From Dokdonella sp. (GTDB lineage Bacteria > Pseudomonadota > Gammaproteobacteria > Xanthomonadales > Rhodanobacteraceae), in the NCBI RefSeq assembly GCF_019634815.1, contig NZ_JAHCAP010000023.1, positions 1-55,066 of the forward strand: a stretch of 55,066 bases of DNA, read 5' to 3'. Positions 7,839 to 19,313 of this stretch are shown piece after piece; within the stretch, counting starts at the first letter, position 1, and the number at the start of each line of letters is the position of its first letter. The notes under the pieces are model-generated. The model saw nothing but the letters and a program-made list of their open reading frames with translations, ran no database searches and was not told the DNA's origin. A program made the translations under genes and the position numbers.

Positions 7839-9272
7839 TCAACGGCTGCCAAGCCGGCTGCGATCGTTCGATGACGGAATGTTCAATGCCTCCCGGTATT
7901 TGGCCACGGTACGTCTGGCAACGTTGATGCCGCGGCGGTTGAGTTCAAGGGTCAGGCCCTGATCGGACAGCGGATTGGCCAGCGGTTCCTCTTCGATGAG
8001 CTTCTTGATCATCGCCTGCACCGCGGTTGCCGAGGCGGCACCGCCGTCGCTGGTGGTCACGCCGCTGGAAAAGAAGTATTTGAATTCGAAGGTGCCGCGC
8101 GGCGTATGCAGGAATTTGCGCGTGGTGACGCGGCTGATCGTGGACTCGTGCATGCCCAGTTCCTCGGCCACATCCTTGAGCACGAGCGGACGCATGCCTT
8201 CCGGGCCGAACTCGAGGAAGGCTTCCTGTGCGCTGACGATGGACCGCGCAACCTTGAGGATCGTTTCCGCGCGCGTCTTGAGGCTCTTGATCAGCCAGCG
8301 CGCCTCCTGCAACTGGCCCTTGAGATAGTTGGCGTCGTCCCGGCGCGCCTTGGCGATCAAGCCGCTGTAGTAGTCGTTGATTGCCAGTCGCGGCTGGCAG
8401 TCGCCGGCAAGCAGGACTTGCCAGCGGCCGTTGAGCTTGCGCGCATAGGCATCGGGCGCGACGTATTCCGCGCCGACCGCTGCATGGGCGGCGCCGGGCT
8501 TGGGCGAAAGCGAGCGCACCAGGGCGAGCGCCAGGTCGAATTCCTCGGGCGTGACTTGCAGCGCGGCACCCATTTGCGTGCGGTCCTTGCGCGCAAGCGC
8601 TTCGAGATGGTCGCGCACGATGCGCCGCGCGAGCGCGAGCCCGGGGGTGTCGGCGGCAAAGGCACCCAGTTGCACGTCGAGGCATTCGCCCAGGCTGCGG
8701 CTGCCGACGCCGATCGGGTCGAACTGCTGCACGCGTCGACGCACCGATTCGATCTCAGCCACGCTGATTCCGGACAAGGGTGCCAGCGCTTCGAGCAGGG
8801 CCTCGTCGCTCTCGACCAGATAGCCATCGTCGTCGATCGCGTCGATCAAGGCGACGCCGATGCTGCGATCGCGTGCCGACATCGAGGTGAGATTGAGCTG
8901 CCAGAGCAGATGGTCGCGCAGGTCCTCGGCCACTGCATCCTGCGCTTCGAAGTCCTCGCTGCTGCCGGTGGTCTTGCGGTAGTCGCTGTGTTCGAGGTCG
9001 AGCGGTGCATCGGGCAGGTCGTCGAAGGTGTCCTCGCCGCTGGCCGCGCCCTCATCGTCGTGGTCGCCCGCGTCGAGCGAATCGCCGGGCTCGACATCGC
9101 TGCCGTCTTCGTCCGCGCCTTCATCCTTTTCCAGCAGCGGATTGGCTTCGATCGCCGCATTGAGTTCGAGTTCGAGTTCCAAGCGCGACAATTGCAGCAG
9201 GCGAATGGCCTGCTGCAGCTGTGGCGTCAGTGCCAGTGATTGGCCCAGACGCAATTGGAGGGCGGGCTTCAT
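7839..9272 (-). CDS. rpoN: RNA polymerase sigma-54 factor
   Basis: 477 residues from the ATG at 9272 (MKPALQLRLGQSLALTPQL); the frame continues upstream without typical sigma-54 sequence. Region I is Gln- and Leu-rich (residues 1-50). An acidic region II lies at about 50-110 (many D/E). The core-binding domain follows. At the C terminus are the helix-turn-helix (DVAEELGMHESTISRVTTRK) and the RpoN box ARRTVAKYRE at 452-461, which reads the -24 promoter element. It directs transcription that needs enhancer-binding ATPases. It follows lptB by 249 bases, so it probably has its own promoter. Confidence 0.96.
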   Translation of the reverse strand: MKPALQLRLGQSLALTPQLQQAIRLLQLSRLELELELNAAIEANPLLEKDEGADEDGSDVEPGDSLDAGDHDDEGAASGEDTFDDLPDAPLDLEHSDYRKTTGSSEDFEAQDAVAEDLRDHLLWQLNLTSMSARDRSIGVALIDAIDDDGYLVESDEALLEALAPLSGISVAEIESVRRRVQQFDPIGVGSRSLGECLDVQLGAFAADTPGLALARRIVRDHLEALARKDRTQMGAALQVTPEEFDLALALVRSLSPKPGAAHAAVGAEYVAPDAYARKLNGRWQVLLAGDCQPRLAINDYYSGLIAKARRDDANYLKGQLQEARWLIKSLKTRAETILKVARSIVSAQEAFLEFGPEGMRPLVLKDVAEELGMHESTISRVTTRKFLHTPRGTFEFKYFFSSGVTTSDGGAASATAVQAMIKKLIEEEPLANPLSDQGLTLELNRRGINVARRTVAKYREALNIPSSNDRSRLGSR

Positions 9273-9521
9273 GCCGGGTAGGTGCCTGATCGCTCTCGGG
9301 TAACTCCGGAAACCAGCTGCGGCGCCGGGCAGGCCGTGTGGCGATGCGGCCCGAAGGATTGGTCGCATCGAAACGGACTGCGTTTCCGACACTCTGCTGG
9401 AGGTGATGGCCGGCGCAACAAAGGCTGTCCAAGGGGCGTTTTGCGGTCATCCTAGCGCCAAAGCCGGAAGCGGGGACAGGCACAGGCTGAAAAATCTTGT
9501 CAGGAACCCGGAAAGTGCTGA

Positions 9522-10241
9522 TTACATGCGAAATTCGTGACCCAGATAGACTTCGCGCACTGCATCATTGGCGAGAATGTCGGCCGGCGTGCCGCGGGCG
9601 AGCACGCCGCCCTCGCTGAGGATGTAGGCGCGCTCGCAGATGCCCAGGGTCTCGCGCACGTTGTGGTCGGTGATGAGCACGCCGATGCCGCGCGACTTGA
9701 GCTGGCGCACGATGCGCTGGATGTCGATCACCGAGATCGGGTCGATTCCCGCGAACGGTTCGTCGAGCAGCATGTAGCGCGGCCGCGCCGCCAGCGCGCG
9801 GGCGATTTCGACACGCCGGCGCTCGCCGCCCGAAAGGCTCACGCCCTTTTGCGTGGCGATGTGGCCGATCTGCAGGTCATCGAGCAACATCTCCAGCTCG
9901 CGCGCGCGGCCACGCGCATCGAGGTCGGCACGCAGTTCGAGAATCGCGAGGATGTTGTCGGACACGCTCAGGCGTCGGAATACCGAGGGCTCCTGCGGCA
10001 GATAACCCACGCCCAGCCGTGCACGCGCGTGCATCGGCAGGGTGGTTATGTCGAGGTCGTCGATGTGGATCGAGCCGGCATCGGTGCCGATCAGTCCGAC
10101 CACCATGTAGAACGAGGTGGTCTTGCCTGCGCCATTGGGTCCGAGCAGGCCGACGATTTCGCCTTCGCCGAGCGCGAACGAGAAATCGCGCACCACCGCA
10201 CGGCCACGGAAACTCTTGCGCAGACCATCGGCCTTGAGCAT
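9522..10241 (-). CDS. lptB: LPS export ABC transporter ATP-binding protein
   Basis: 239 residues. Walker A GPNGAGKT is at 34-41, the ABC signature [15 protein letters not shown] near 140-154 and Walker [14 protein letters not shown] near 160-172. It powers LptFG in extracting LPS from the inner membrane. Its ATG overlaps the lptA stop codon by one base (TGATG), so translation is coupled to lptA. lptF and lptG are not in the window, which is normal because they usually lie elsewhere. Confidence 0.96.
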   Translation of the reverse strand: MLKADGLRKSFRGRAVVRDFSFALGEGEIVGLLGPNGAGKTTSFYMVVGLIGTDAGSIHIDDLDITTLPMHARARLGVGYLPQEPSVFRRLSVSDNILAILELRADLDARGRARELEMLLDDLQIGHIATQKGVSLSGGERRRVEIARALAARPRYMLLDEPFAGIDPISVIDIQRIVRQLKSRGIGVLITDHNVRETLGICERAYILSEGGVLARGTPADILANDAVREVYLGHEFRM

Positions 10242-10876
10242 CAGCCTGCGCCGCCGTCCGCAGCGGATTTTGCGGGTGCTGCGGCCGGTTTCGCCGCAGG
10301 CTTTGCCTTGGGCTGGATCACGATGTGCACCGGTGCGCTGCCATCGGTGTTGCCGCTTTCCATTGCCCCGGTCTGGGTGTTGTAGACCATGTGCTGGCCG
10401 CGAAACTCGCTGCGGCCCTCGCGGATCACGCTGACATTGCCGTCGAGCACGGCAACGCTGGTGTCGGCGTTGTATTCGATGCGCTCGGCGCTGCTGTCGA
10501 CCTTGTCGCCGTCATCGCTGATTTCCTGCAGCCGCGCCGGCTTGCCGGTGAGCACCACGCGCTGCACCTGGTTGGAAACGTCATTGCCCTTGGCATCCTT
10601 GGCCTTGTCGGGATGCTGGTAGAGGGTGGCCTGCGCCGCGCTCGCCTTCATGCTGCCGCGGGTGACCTTGACGTTGCCGGTCAGCACGGTGACGCCGCCT
10701 TCCTTGCCCGAGCCTTGGGTCATGCGCGAATGGTCGGCGCGGATATCCATCGGCTGGTCGCGGTCGTCACTGCGCGCCAGAGCGCTACCGGCGATGAGCA
10801 TTGCGGCCAGGGCCGGCAGCGCCCACTCAATCAGGCTTGGCCCGCGCCGATTTTGGTTGCAGGACGAAGTGGACAT
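10241..10876 (-). CDS. lptA: LPS transport periplasmic protein LptA
   Basis: 211 residues from ATG 10876, chosen because it gives a full signal peptide (RR, then a hydrophobic run, cleavage after SALA near residue 38). The mature part has the LptA/OstA beta-jellyroll pattern: [27 protein letters not shown], then [20 protein letters not shown]. The tail is Ala/Pro/Lys-rich. It bridges LptC and LptD in the periplasm. With this start it overlaps the end of lptC by 50 bases, longer than most overlaps here. The later ATG at 10801 would cut the signal peptide. Confidence 0.92.
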   Translation of the reverse strand: MSTSSCNQNRRGPSLIEWALPALAAMLIAGSALARSDDRDQPMDIRADHSRMTQGSGKEGGVTVLTGNVKVTRGSMKASAAQATLYQHPDKAKDAKGNDVSNQVQRVVLTGKPARLQEISDDGDKVDSSAERIEYNADTSVAVLDGNVSVIREGRSEFRGQHMVYNTQTGAMESGNTDGSAPVHIVIQPKAKPAAKPAAAPAKSAADGGAG

Positions 10877-11423
10877 CGGCAAGCAATTCGAGGGTCTTGT
10901 CATTGAGATCGCCACGCATTCCGGTTCCGCTGAGTATAGAGCCGGGTCGACGGATCGTGACCGGAGTATCGGCGGCAATCTTGCGCTCGCGCGGCCAGGC
11001 GGTGAGCTCGCTGGCGGTGATCTCGGTCGGTCCACCGCCATTGGTCGCGCCGGCCTGATGCAGCTCGACCTCGCCCAGCAGTTTCATGATTTCGCCGCTC
11101 TTGTCGACCCAGGCTGTTTCGGATTTGCCTTGCCAGAGCCTGTCGCTGCCGTCGATGAACGCGTACTCCGGGTGCGTGACGAAGATCGAGCCGTCGCCAT
11201 CGCCGCGTCGCGCCAATGCCGGCCCGCTGACCTGGAAGTTGCGCTTGCCGTGGGCATCGAGCGCATCCAGCGTGAAATCGGTCAGGGTGTAGTCCGAGCG
11301 CGGCGGTCCGGCGAAAGTCTGTGCGTTGCTGCGGTCGCGGTTGAGCCAGACCAGCCATTGGGTGCCCAGCGCAAGCAGGGCCAGCACGGTCACGCTGAGC
11401 CAGTAGCGTCGATCGAGGCGCAT
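10827..11423 (-). CDS. lptC: LPS export protein LptC
   Basis: 198 residues. One N-terminal membrane anchor (WLSVTVLALLALGTQWLVWL, residues 8-27) is followed by a periplasmic LptC domain with DYTLTDFTLDALDAHGK and the repeated OstA-like strands that accept LPS (EITASELTAWPRERKIAADTP). It passes LPS from LptBFG to LptA. It starts 6 bases after kdsC and overlaps lptA. The gene order kdsC-lptC-lptA-lptB is conserved in gammaproteobacteria, which supports the call despite low sequence conservation of LptC. Confidence 0.93.
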   Translation of the reverse strand: MRLDRRYWLSVTVLALLALGTQWLVWLNRDRSNAQTFAGPPRSDYTLTDFTLDALDAHGKRNFQVSGPALARRGDGDGSIFVTHPEYAFIDGSDRLWQGKSETAWVDKSGEIMKLLGEVELHQAGATNGGGPTEITASELTAWPRERKIAADTPVTIRRPGSILSGTGMRGDLNDKTLELLADVHFVLQPKSARAKPD

Positions 11424-11429
11424 GGCGAC

Positions 11430-11972
11430 TCAGCGCAGGAAAGTGGCGAGTTCGGAGGCGACCTTGCCCTGCGCGGCGAGCAGCAGGTCGCAGACCTCGC
11501 GTGCGGCGCCGTCGCCTCCGGCATGGCGCGTGCGCCAATGGGCGCGCTCGCGCACCCAGGGGTGGGCGTTGGCTACCGCGATGGCCAGGCCCACCTCGCG
11601 CATCGGCGCGAGGTCGGGCAGGTCGTCGCCGGTGTAGGCCGCTTGTTCGGGAACCAGCCGCAGTGCCTGCAGCAATTGCGCCAGACAGGCGCGCTTGTCT
11701 TTCTGGTCCTGATAGACATGGGCAACGCCGAGCTCGGCCATGCGTTCGGTGACGATCCGGCTCATGCGCGCGGTGATCACCGCGACCTCGATGCCATTGG
11801 CGAGCAGGCGGCGGAAGCCGAGTCCGTCGTGGACATGAAAGGCTTTGCTCTCGTGGCCATCGGCGGCATACACGAGTTTGCCGTCGGTGAGCACGCCATC
11901 GACATCGAACACGGCGAGCTTCACGCGCGCGGCGCGATCCTTGATGTCGGCGGGGAGGTCGTCTGGAAGCAT
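11430..11972 (-). CDS. kdsC: 3-deoxy-D-manno-octulosonate 8-phosphate phosphatase
   Basis: 180 residues from ATG 11972; a frame start at 12032 would extend into a repeat element. It is a HAD-superfamily C0 phosphatase: motif I DVDGVLTD (nucleophile Asp23, acid/base Asp25), motif II Thr in VITARMS, motif III Lys in YQDQKDKRA, and motif IV GDDLPDL. It removes phosphate from Kdo-8-P to give Kdo for LPS. It is separated from kdsD by 167 bases that hold the dispersed repeat at 12013-12114, and is followed closely by lptC. Confidence 0.95.
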   Translation of the reverse strand: MLPDDLPADIKDRAARVKLAVFDVDGVLTDGKLVYAADGHESKAFHVHDGLGFRRLLANGIEVAVITARMSRIVTERMAELGVAHVYQDQKDKRACLAQLLQALRLVPEQAAYTGDDLPDLAPMREVGLAIAVANAHPWVRERAHWRTRHAGGDGAAREVCDLLLAAQGKVASELATFLR

Positions 11973-12012
11973 GGCGATGGGTCGCTGAAAATGATCGGTG
12001 TTGGACTTCGGT

Positions 12013-12114
12013 TGCGTTTCGCCTCCTCCCATCGGGAGAAGGTGGCGCGAAGCGCAGGATGTGGGATCGAAAGCATCCTCACCCCTTTCCCTCTTCCGCT
12101 GGGGGAGGGATTGA
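12013..12114. repeat. Dispersed intergenic palindromic repeat between kdsD and kdsC
   Basis: Two hairpins lie about 70 bases apart: CTCCCATCGGGAG at its left end, and TCCCTC...GAGGGA at its right end. Between them runs a GAAGGTGGCGCGAAGCGC-type core followed by CCTCACCCC. From memory this matches a widespread intergenic repeat in Xanthomonad genomes (CCTCACCCC...CTCTCCC with GGTGGCGCGAAGCGC). It lies inside what is often an uninterrupted kdsD-kdsC pair. Confidence 0.65.
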
Positions 12115-12139
12115 TTCGTGATTTTTCTTGCGGTTCCGG

Positions 12140-14913
<2,774 letters not shown>

Positions 14914-14949
14914 ACCAGGTCGGGCAGGGGGACGCGCCGCATTGGCGGC

Positions 14950-16038
14950 TCACTGGATGTCAGCGCGGAGCAGGCGTCCAGCCTGGTCGAACTCGACATT
15001 GCCATAGCCGCGTTCGTCCTCGATCCGGATGTAGACGTGCGGTTTGCCGCAGAAACCACTGCGGTAGACGGCGACATCCTTGACCACGGCCCCGGGCATG
15101 GCGGCGACCAGACCCGGCGCGTCGGCAATCATCGCCGGCAGTTGCGCGAGCGGGAAATCGCCCGTGGCGAACGGTTTGTTGCAATCGAGCGCCATGGTCT
15201 TGTCCTCGCGCCACAGTTGCATCCGACCGTCGGCATCGACGAGCCACGTCGATACTGTGCGGCGGTCGTCGGCGCGGTACAGGTCAACTGACAGCTGGGT
15301 CGCATCGACGCTGATGCGGCGCAGTGCGAGTGGCGCGCGGGTGCTTGCAGCCAGGCGCTTCAGATCGGCATCGATCGAGCGCAGGAAGTCGCGCTTGCGA
15401 CCATCGCCTTCGACGTGCGGGAGCCCCTTGGGCGGTGCGGCGGGTACGACCTGGGCGGCGCCGGCGAGCAGCTTGGCGGGATCGACCTTGTGCCAGCTAT
15501 CGTCACGGAATTCGCGCGCCTTCGCCTTGGTGCCGTCCGTGCTCCAGGTGAGGTGCAGGAATACTTCGCTGTTGCGCTCGCTGTGCAGCACCACGCGCCA
15601 ACCCAGTTCCTCGCACATCATGCCGGCGCCCAATTCGAGGTTGGGCGGTTCCTGGTAGCCGTTGGCGGCAGCTATCGTGCGCGCCTGCGCGAGCAGGCGT
15701 ACACCAAGGGCGGCATCGACCGCGTCGAACGGCAGTTTCTTGCGGCACTCCACGCTGCCCGCCTTCCTGGGTGTTCCCTGCGCCATCACCTGGCCGGGAA
15801 TGGCTTCGTATTCGTCGAAGTCCTCGCCGGTCTGTACCAGCATGCGGGCGTAATGCTCGCCGAGGCGGAACTCGAGCACATCGGCCCGATGGCCGATGCG
15901 GGCCGCGAAGGCGGCCATCAGCGCCGCCGGCTGGTCGAGGGGATGCGCGGGTGCAACGGCTTCGGCGGCCAGCACCGTGGAATTGGCCAGCGCGAGGGCG
16001 GCGGCGAGGGTGAGGCTTGTTTCAGTCCTTGTCGGCAT
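14950..16038 (-). CDS. Secreted protein of unknown function, two related domains
   Basis: 362 residues from ATG 16038, which places a signal peptide at the N terminus (LTLAAALALANSTVLAAEA). I do not recognise a named family. By eye, residues about 236-362 align with nearly the whole mature part of the neighbouring protein at 16022: shared pattern VDL...DRR....W..D.GR, then FP..LP.M.A.A, then VEFD..GR.L.AD at the end. Residues about 50-180 show a weaker version of the same pattern, so an internal duplication is likely. Its first 17 bases overlap the end of the upstream gene, so the pair is translationally coupled. Cysteines at 98, 142, 286 and 330 could form disulfides. Periplasmic or outer-surface location is inferred from the signal only. 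Confidence 0.75.
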   Translation of the reverse strand: MPTRTETSLTLAAALALANSTVLAAEAVAPAHPLDQPAALMAAFAARIGHRADVLEFRLGEHYARMLVQTGEDFDEYEAIPGQVMAQGTPRKAGSVECRKKLPFDAVDAALGVRLLAQARTIAAANGYQEPPNLELGAGMMCEELGWRVVLHSERNSEVFLHLTWSTDGTKAKAREFRDDSWHKVDPAKLLAGAAQVVPAAPPKGLPHVEGDGRKRDFLRSIDADLKRLAASTRAPLALRRISVDATQLSVDLYRADDRRTVSTWLVDADGRMQLWREDKTMALDCNKPFATGDFPLAQLPAMIADAPGLVAAMPGAVVKDVAVYRSGFCGKPHVYIRIEDERGYGNVEFDQAGRLLRADIQ

Positions 16039-16561
16039 CGAGCATCCTCCCGTGCAGGTCGAATTCGACGCGGCCGTCATGGCGCGCCGTTTCGAGATGG
16101 AAGGTCCAGATCGGCGAATCGGTCAGCGCGATGAATCCGCTGGAATCACCGCGTTCGAGTTCGATGTAGGTCACGCGCGCATCGGGCAGGGCCAGTTTGG
16201 CGCGGGCGCTGGCCAGCATCGACGGCAGGCGCGGAAAGTCGATCGTGGTCAGCTCGATCACGTGGTGGTCGAGTGCGGCCAGCGAGGGATATTCCTTGAA
16301 CTTGATCGGGATCGGACCTTCGATCCGGCCGTGGTCGTATTCCCAACTGTCGATGAGGTCGCGTCGATCCTGGTTCTGGATCCACAGGTCGACCTTGCCG
16401 TCACGATCGATCTCGAGCTTGTAGACCTTGATCGGCGGGCCAAGCTCATGGATCAGCCGGGTCAGGAAATCGGTGAGGTCGGGCCACTGGAAATCCTTGT
16501 CCTGAGCCTGCACGCCGTGCGCGGCCAGGAGGCAGGCGAGGGCGAATGCGATGCGTGACAT
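16022..16561 (-). CDS. Small secreted protein of unknown function, paralogous to its neighbour
   Basis: 179 residues from ATG 16561. Signal peptide MSRIAFALACLLAAHGVQAQ with cleavage after residue 20. The mature part is rich in Asp and in beta-strand-like segments: KVYKLEIDRDGKVDLWIQ, SWEYDHGRIEGPIPIKF, then FPRLPSMLASARAKL and a closing strand GRVEFDLHGRMLDAD. These landmarks recur in the same order in the C-terminal half of the next gene (14950-16038), so the two are probably products of duplication. No cysteine remains after the signal peptide. A longer frame begins at 16657 but would bury the signal peptide. No function can be assigned. Confidence 0.75.
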   Translation of the reverse strand: MSRIAFALACLLAAHGVQAQDKDFQWPDLTDFLTRLIHELGPPIKVYKLEIDRDGKVDLWIQNQDRRDLIDSWEYDHGRIEGPIPIKFKEYPSLAALDHHVIELTTIDFPRLPSMLASARAKLALPDARVTYIELERGDSSGFIALTDSPIWTFHLETARHDGRVEFDLHGRMLDADKD

Positions 16562-16663
16562 GGCGATGCTCCGCAGCGGTGACTCGGGCGCATTGTGCGC
16601 CGGTTCGAGTCTGAAACACCCAAGACCGACCCAAGCGAACATCGCCTCGCTGCGCAACCGGCC

Positions 16664-17383
16664 TCAGCGCATTTCGATCAGTTGCAGCGTGATGGTGTCG
16701 CCGTTCTTCTCGCTCTGTTCAATGCGTACTGGCAGCCAGTCCAGCGAGGCCGCGAACCAGCTGCGCGAGACGCGCTTGCGGTCGGCGCCGGGTTCCCCTT
16801 CGCGGCGCATGAGTTGGGCCTGGTAGCGGCCGGCTGGCACCTCGACCGCCTCGACCGGGCCGCGCTGGTAGCGCATGGTTTCGACTTCGCTCTTGACCGC
16901 GACCGCGTATTGGAAAGTCGTCGCGCCGTGCATGAGGTCGCTGGCGAGCGCGAGGGTGACGCTCTGGCGGTCGATGATTCCGGGCACGATCGCGTAATGG
17001 AAGGTCTGCTCGCCCTGGCGAACCTCGACGCTGCCCTTGGCCCAGTCGAAGCTGGCATGACGCGTGCGGTCGCGGAAAGCGCTTTCCTGGCGGTAGTCGT
17101 AGTCGAGCGCTTCGGGGTGCCCGCCCTGCCAGCGGAAACGCGACGTCTCGACCACATGGACGCCCGCAAGCCGGGCCAGGCCCGAGGTGCCGCGCGTTTC
17201 GCTTTGCAAGGTCCAACTGCCATCACCGTTGTCGCGCAGCTCCAGCGTGGTGCGGCCGATGTCGCTGCCATTGCGCAGCGTGGCGTACTGCGCGCGAAAT
17301 GGCTTGAACTGCGCCGCAGCCGGTGCTTCCTGTGCGCCCGCCGGCGCGAACACGAACAGCAAGCCCGCAAGCAGATGACGCAT
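16664..17383 (-). CDS. DUF3108 family secreted protein
   Basis: 239 residues from ATG 17383 with signal peptide MRHLLAGLLFVFAPAGAQ. The mature part shows the DUF3108 pattern: FRAQYATLRNGSDIGRTTLELRDNGDGSWTL, then FRWQGGHPEALDYDYRQESAFRDRTRHASFDW, and a C-terminal RSWFAASLDWLPVRIEQSEKNG segment. Proteins of this family sit beside purN-purM in many Xanthomonads; they are thought to be periplasmic beta-barrel-like lipid- or envelope-linked proteins, but no activity is established. It starts 56 bases after the purN stop and is probably the last or near-last gene of the purM operon. Confidence 0.72.
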   Translation of the reverse strand: MRHLLAGLLFVFAPAGAQEAPAAAQFKPFRAQYATLRNGSDIGRTTLELRDNGDGSWTLQSETRGTSGLARLAGVHVVETSRFRWQGGHPEALDYDYRQESAFRDRTRHASFDWAKGSVEVRQGEQTFHYAIVPGIIDRQSVTLALASDLMHGATTFQYAVAVKSEVETMRYQRGPVEAVEVPAGRYQAQLMRREGEPGADRKRVSRSWFAASLDWLPVRIEQSEKNGDTITLQLIEMR

Positions 17384-17439
17384 CGACGGGCTCCGATTGC
17401 GGAAAGGGGCAGTGTGGGCGTGCATGTCTGAGTGCCGCG

Positions 17440-18117
17440 TCAGTCCAGCGTCGCGCCGGTTGCGCCCAGCCGCAAGGGCGCGCGCAGCGGCTGGCCGTCG
17501 AGCACGACGTGTTCACCGTCGAGCACGAGTCGGTCGCGCGCGATGAGGTCGACGCAGGCAATCAGCAGTCGATGCTCCTGCGGCAGCAGGCGCTGCGCCA
17601 GCGTCTGCGCATTGTCGGCCGCGTCGATCACGATGGCGGTCTGGGCGATCAGCGGACCACCGTCGAGCTGCGCGCTGACGAAATGCACGCTGGCGCCATG
17701 TTCACGCTCGCCGGCGGCAAGCGCACGCTGATGCGTGTGCAGGCCCGGAAATTTCGGCAGCAACGAAGGGTGGATGTTGATGATGCGCCCCTGCCAGGGG
17801 GCCAGCGCGTCCGGATCGATGATGCGCAGGTAGCCGGCGAGCACGATCAGATCGGGCGCGGCTGCGGCGACCCGCGCGAACAGTTCGGCATCGAAGTCGG
17901 CGCGCTGCGCGTAGCTGTGTGGGTCGAGCGCGAGCGTGGTGATGCCGGCGTGCTCGGCGCGGCGCAGGGCGGGCGCATGGGCCTTGTCGCTGGCGACCAG
18001 CACGATCTCGATCGGCAGGCGACCGGAGCGTGCGGCATCGAGCAAGGCCTGCAGGTTCGATCCGCGGCCCGAGGCGAACACTGCCACACGCAGCGGACCT
18101 GCGGGCCTGTCGTGCAT
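17440..18117 (-). CDS. purN: Phosphoribosylglycinamide formyltransferase
   Basis: 225 residues from ATG 18117. Third step of purine synthesis, formylating GAR with 10-formyl-THF. SGRGSNLQALLDA at 16-28 binds the phosphate. The catalytic segment INIHPSLLPKFPGLHTH holds the conserved Asn and His, and HFVSAQLDGGPLIAQ holds the catalytic Asp. It starts 31 bases after purM, the standard purM-purN order. An upstream frame start at 18195 would overlap purM and lacks family sequence. Confidence 0.95.
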   Translation of the reverse strand: MHDRPAGPLRVAVFASGRGSNLQALLDAARSGRLPIEIVLVASDKAHAPALRRAEHAGITTLALDPHSYAQRADFDAELFARVAAAAPDLIVLAGYLRIIDPDALAPWQGRIINIHPSLLPKFPGLHTHQRALAAGEREHGASVHFVSAQLDGGPLIAQTAIVIDAADNAQTLAQRLLPQEHRLLIACVDLIARDRLVLDGEHVVLDGQPLRAPLRLGATGATLD

Positions 18118-18148
18118 GCTGCTGACCACGCCGGAATACCGGTCTGTC

Positions 18149-19186
18149 TCAGGAAATGTGCACGCGCTCGTCGCCGCGTGCGGCTTCGACGGCACCGATC
18201 GTCCATGCAGCCAGGCCGAGCCTTTCCAGCGCGTCGAGCGTGTGGCCGGCCTGATCGCGGCGCACGATCAGCACGTAGCCGATGCCGCAGTTGAAGGTGC
18301 GCAGCATTTCATCGCGCGCGACCTTGCCTTCGCGCTGCAGCCAGTCAAACAGCGACGGCCATTTCCACGCCTGGCCATCGAGCGCGATGCCGAGATTCCC
18401 GGGCACCACGCGAATGATGTTTTCCTTGAGCCCGCCGCCGGTGATGTGGGCCATGCCGCGCACCGGCTGCTGCTTGAGCAGGGCAAGGATCGGTTTCACG
18501 TAGATCGTGGTCGGCGCGAGCAGGGCATCGGCGAGGCGGGTACCGCCCAGATCGAGGTCGAAGGGGTTGCCGGCGCGCGCGAGGATCTTGCGGATCAGCG
18601 AATAGCCGTTGGAATGGGCGCCGCTGGAGGCGATGCCGATGATCGCGTCGCCCGCTTCGATCTGGCTGCCGTCGATCAGCGCGGATTTTTCCACCGCGCC
18701 GACCGTGAAACCGGCGAGATCGTATTCGCCGGCCGGATACATGTCGGGCATTTCGGCCGTCTCGCCGCCGATCAGTGCGCAGCCGGCCAGTTCGCAGCCG
18801 CGCGCGATGCCGCCGACCACGGCAACGGTGGTGTCGACATCGAGCTTGCCGGTGGCGAAGTAATCAAGGAAGAACAGCGGCTCGGCGCCCTGCACCAGCA
18901 CGTCGTTGACGCACATGCCGACCAGGTCGATGCCGATGCTGTCGTGGCGACCGAGCATTTGCGCGAGCTTGAGCTTGGTGCCCACGCCGTCGGTGCCCGA
19001 GACCAACACCGGCTCGCGATAGCGGCCGCCCAGTTCGAACAGTGCGCCGAAGCCGCCGAGGCCAGCCATGACTTCGGGGCGGAAGGTGCGCTTGACCAGC
19101 GGCTTGATGCGCTCGACGACTTCGTTGCCGGCATCGATGTCGACGCCGGCAGCACGGTAACTCAGGGATTCTGAAGGCGTGGCCAT
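18149..19186 (-). CDS. purM: Phosphoribosylformylglycinamidine cyclo-ligase
   Basis: 345 residues, the E. coli size. Fifth step of purine synthesis, closing the imidazole ring of AIR with [24 protein letters not shown] at the N terminus, [46 protein letters not shown] and [14 protein letters not shown] are all present. First gene of the purM-purN-DUF3108 series. It is divergent from the DUF2066 gene, with 127 bases between. Confidence 0.97.
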   Translation of the reverse strand: MATPSESLSYRAAGVDIDAGNEVVERIKPLVKRTFRPEVMAGLGGFGALFELGGRYREPVLVSGTDGVGTKLKLAQMLGRHDSIGIDLVGMCVNDVLVQGAEPLFFLDYFATGKLDVDTTVAVVGGIARGCELAGCALIGGETAEMPDMYPAGEYDLAGFTVGAVEKSALIDGSQIEAGDAIIGIASSGAHSNGYSLIRKILARAGNPFDLDLGGTRLADALLAPTTIYVKPILALLKQQPVRGMAHITGGGLKENIIRVVPGNLGIALDGQAWKWPSLFDWLQREGKVARDEMLRTFNCGIGYVLIVRRDQAGHTLDALERLGLAAWTIGAVEAARGDERVHIS

Positions 19187-19313
19187 GGCGGTGGGTGTCG
19201 TTCGCGGCCGGCTAGTCTAGCATTCGCTCCGGCCGTTCCGGCCGCGCCGGATTGGACGCGATCGCGCGCTTTGGGCAGACTTGCCTTGCCCCTGTTGACC
19301 AAGGTCATCCCGC

